The notes under the pieces were generated by a model. That model was given only the letters and a program-made list of their open reading frames with translations. It did no database searches and was not told the origin of the DNA. From positions 1 to 6,024 of the forward strand of contig JAHZEH010000127.1 of the NCBI GenBank assembly GCA_019421925.1: a DNA stretch of 6,024 bases. The letters are read 5' to 3'. Position 1 is the first letter of the stretch; each line of letters begins with the position of its first letter. Shown here in pieces: positions 5,084 to 6,024 of this stretch. The translations under genes were made by a program, and so were the position numbers. This stretch comes from Clostridia bacterium. Lineage in GTDB: Bacteria > Bacillota > Clostridia > Christensenellales > CALWSW01.

Positions 5084-6024
5084 ATGAATCACTGGAAACA
5101 AAAATTTTTTCTCATTACCGCGGGCCAGACCATTTCGCTGATCGGCAGCTCGGCGGTACAATTCGCTCTCATCTGGTGGCTGGCCAGCGAGACGGACTCA
5201 CCCATGATGATGGCGATGGCCGGCCTGGTGGCCTTCATTCCCCAGATTATCCTGGGGCCCTTTGCGGGCGTGTGGGTGGACCGTTGGAAGCGCAAGACCG
5301 TCGCTATCTGCGCCGACCTTTTTCTGGGCGTTGTCGCCCTGGCCTTTGCGGGGGTATTCGCCCTGGGCAGCCCGCCCTATTGGACGGTATGCCTGGTGCT
5401 GGGCATCCGGGGGGCGGGCGGCGTGTTCCACACCCCGGCCATCCAGGCAATCATCCCCCAACTGGTTCCCCCCGATCACCTCATCTGGGCCAATGGCTGG
5501 AGCCAGTTTTTGCAGTCGGGCGCTTTTATGCTGGGACCCGTGCTGGGGGCCGCGCTGTACGCGGCCTGTCCCATGCCCATCATTCTGTTGACCGACATGC
5601 TGGGCGCCGTCATTGCCAGCGGCGCGCTGGCCCTGGTGAAAATCCCCGAGATCGAGAGGACGGACGCCAGGCTTCCCAACTTCCTGGAGGAATTTAAGGA
5701 GGGATTCCGGGCCCTGCGCGCCGACCGCCAGCTCTTTGCGCTGGCTCTTTGCGCCGGCCTGTGCATGGTCTTTTTCCTGCCGCTCTCCTCCTACTATCCC
5801 CTCATGGCGAGCAGCTATTTTGCAGTCTCCGCCTGGCACGGCAGCGTAGTGGAACTGGTTTACGCGGCAGGGATGATGATCACGGCCTTCCTGTTCGGCA
5901 GTGTGCTCAAGGTGAAAAGGCCGCTGCATGTGGCCTACCTGGGATTGGTGGGCATGGGCGTGTCGTCGCTGGCCTGCGGTCTGCTGCCCTCCCATATGTG
6001 GGCCTACTGGGTCTTTGCCGCGGC
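5084..6024 (+). CDS. MFS efflux transporter, DHA3/MefA-like (3' end outside window)
   Basis: The first 313 residues of a major facilitator superfamily protein; the frame is open to the window end, and the family usually runs to about 400-430. It opens MNHWKQKFFLITAGQTISLIGSS, then QFALIWWLASETDSP, much like MefA-type macrolide exporters and their relatives. The motif A loop between helices 2 and 3 is present as GVWVDRWKRK (62-71). A further family feature is the segment GVFHTPAIQAIIPQLVPPDHL, with NGWSQFLQSG after it. These proteins export drugs or other small molecules by proton antiport; the substrate cannot be read from the sequence. The ATG at 5084 is preceded by GGAGGT (5075-5080) with only three bases between, an unusually tight spacing, but the protein N-terminus fits the family. 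It has its own promoter and lies downstream of a terminator, so it is a separate unit from the CvpA gene. An out-of-frame ATG at 5032 opens a frame that becomes antisense-like nonsense within this gene. Confidence 0.9.
   Translation, partial: MNHWKQKFFLITAGQTISLIGSSAVQFALIWWLASETDSPMMMAMAGLVAFIPQIILGPFAGVWVDRWKRKTVAICADLFLGVVALAFAGVFALGSPPYWTVCLVLGIRGAGGVFHTPAIQAIIPQLVPPDHLIWANGWSQFLQSGAFMLGPVLGAALYAACPMPIILLTDMLGAVIASGALALVKIPEIERTDARLPNFLEEFKEGFRALRADRQLFALALCAGLCMVFFLPLSSYYPLMASSYFAVSAWHGSVVELVYAAGMMITAFLFGSVLKVKRPLHVAYLGLVGMGVSSLACGLLPSHMWAYWVFAA

Noticed and set aside
5032..5697. A 221-residue + strand frame starting MGESAIIRALSDILRRYY
   Set aside because: It lacks a ribosome site and overlaps the clear MFS gene in another frame; its later text is low-complexity Gly/Arg/Pro/His, typical of a shadow frame in GC-rich DNA. 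A short leader peptide role for its first codons cannot be excluded but has no support.
5198..5995. A 265-residue - strand frame opposite the MFS gene
   Set aside because: Its composition (Gln/His/Gly-rich) matches the antisense of a GC-rich membrane protein gene, and it has no recognisable domain.

Overview
The window looks like chromosomal DNA of a GC-rich anaerobic Clostridia bacterium, probably of the Oscillospiraceae type (Flavonifractor/Intestinimonas-like). The basis is a desulfoferrodoxin fragment, strong AGGAGG-type ribosome sites, clostridial-style membrane proteins and high GC. The taxonomic placement is inference. Coding density is ordinary, and the longest gap between genes is 226 bases.

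Layout: (1) Bases 1-191 hold the C-terminal end of a desulfoferrodoxin/superoxide reductase on the + strand. It converges on a CCA tRNA nucleotidyltransferase (231-1652, - strand), and one symmetrical hairpin at 205-228 can terminate both. (2) A short divergent promoter region (about 1689-1757) separates cca from a + strand pair of related genes. The first (1803-2903) encodes a single-pass membrane-anchored protein with a predicted repeat-rich extracytoplasmic domain, resembling what I know as DUF5711. The second (3130-4929) encodes a paralogous ectodomain fused in frame to a complete CvpA-like four-helix membrane domain, and it ends at a strong terminator (4934-4968). The 226-base gap between the paralogs contains a hairpin-rich, direct-repeat-bounded element. 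(3) A new transcription unit starts at a near-consensus sigma-A promoter (4985-5013) and drives an MFS drug-efflux-type transporter (5084 to the window end), which is cut off after 313 residues.

Functionally, the window combines oxidative-stress defence, tRNA 3'-end maturation, a membrane/envelope pair of unknown function and a probable efflux pump. The three outer genes are ordinary. The most notable point is the ectodomain-CvpA fusion. Its CvpA half begins exactly at a Met codon preceded by an intact AAGGAGG, so the locus may make both a fused protein and a free CvpA, or may be a recent gene fusion. I found no CRISPR array, tRNA, rRNA or insertion sequence.
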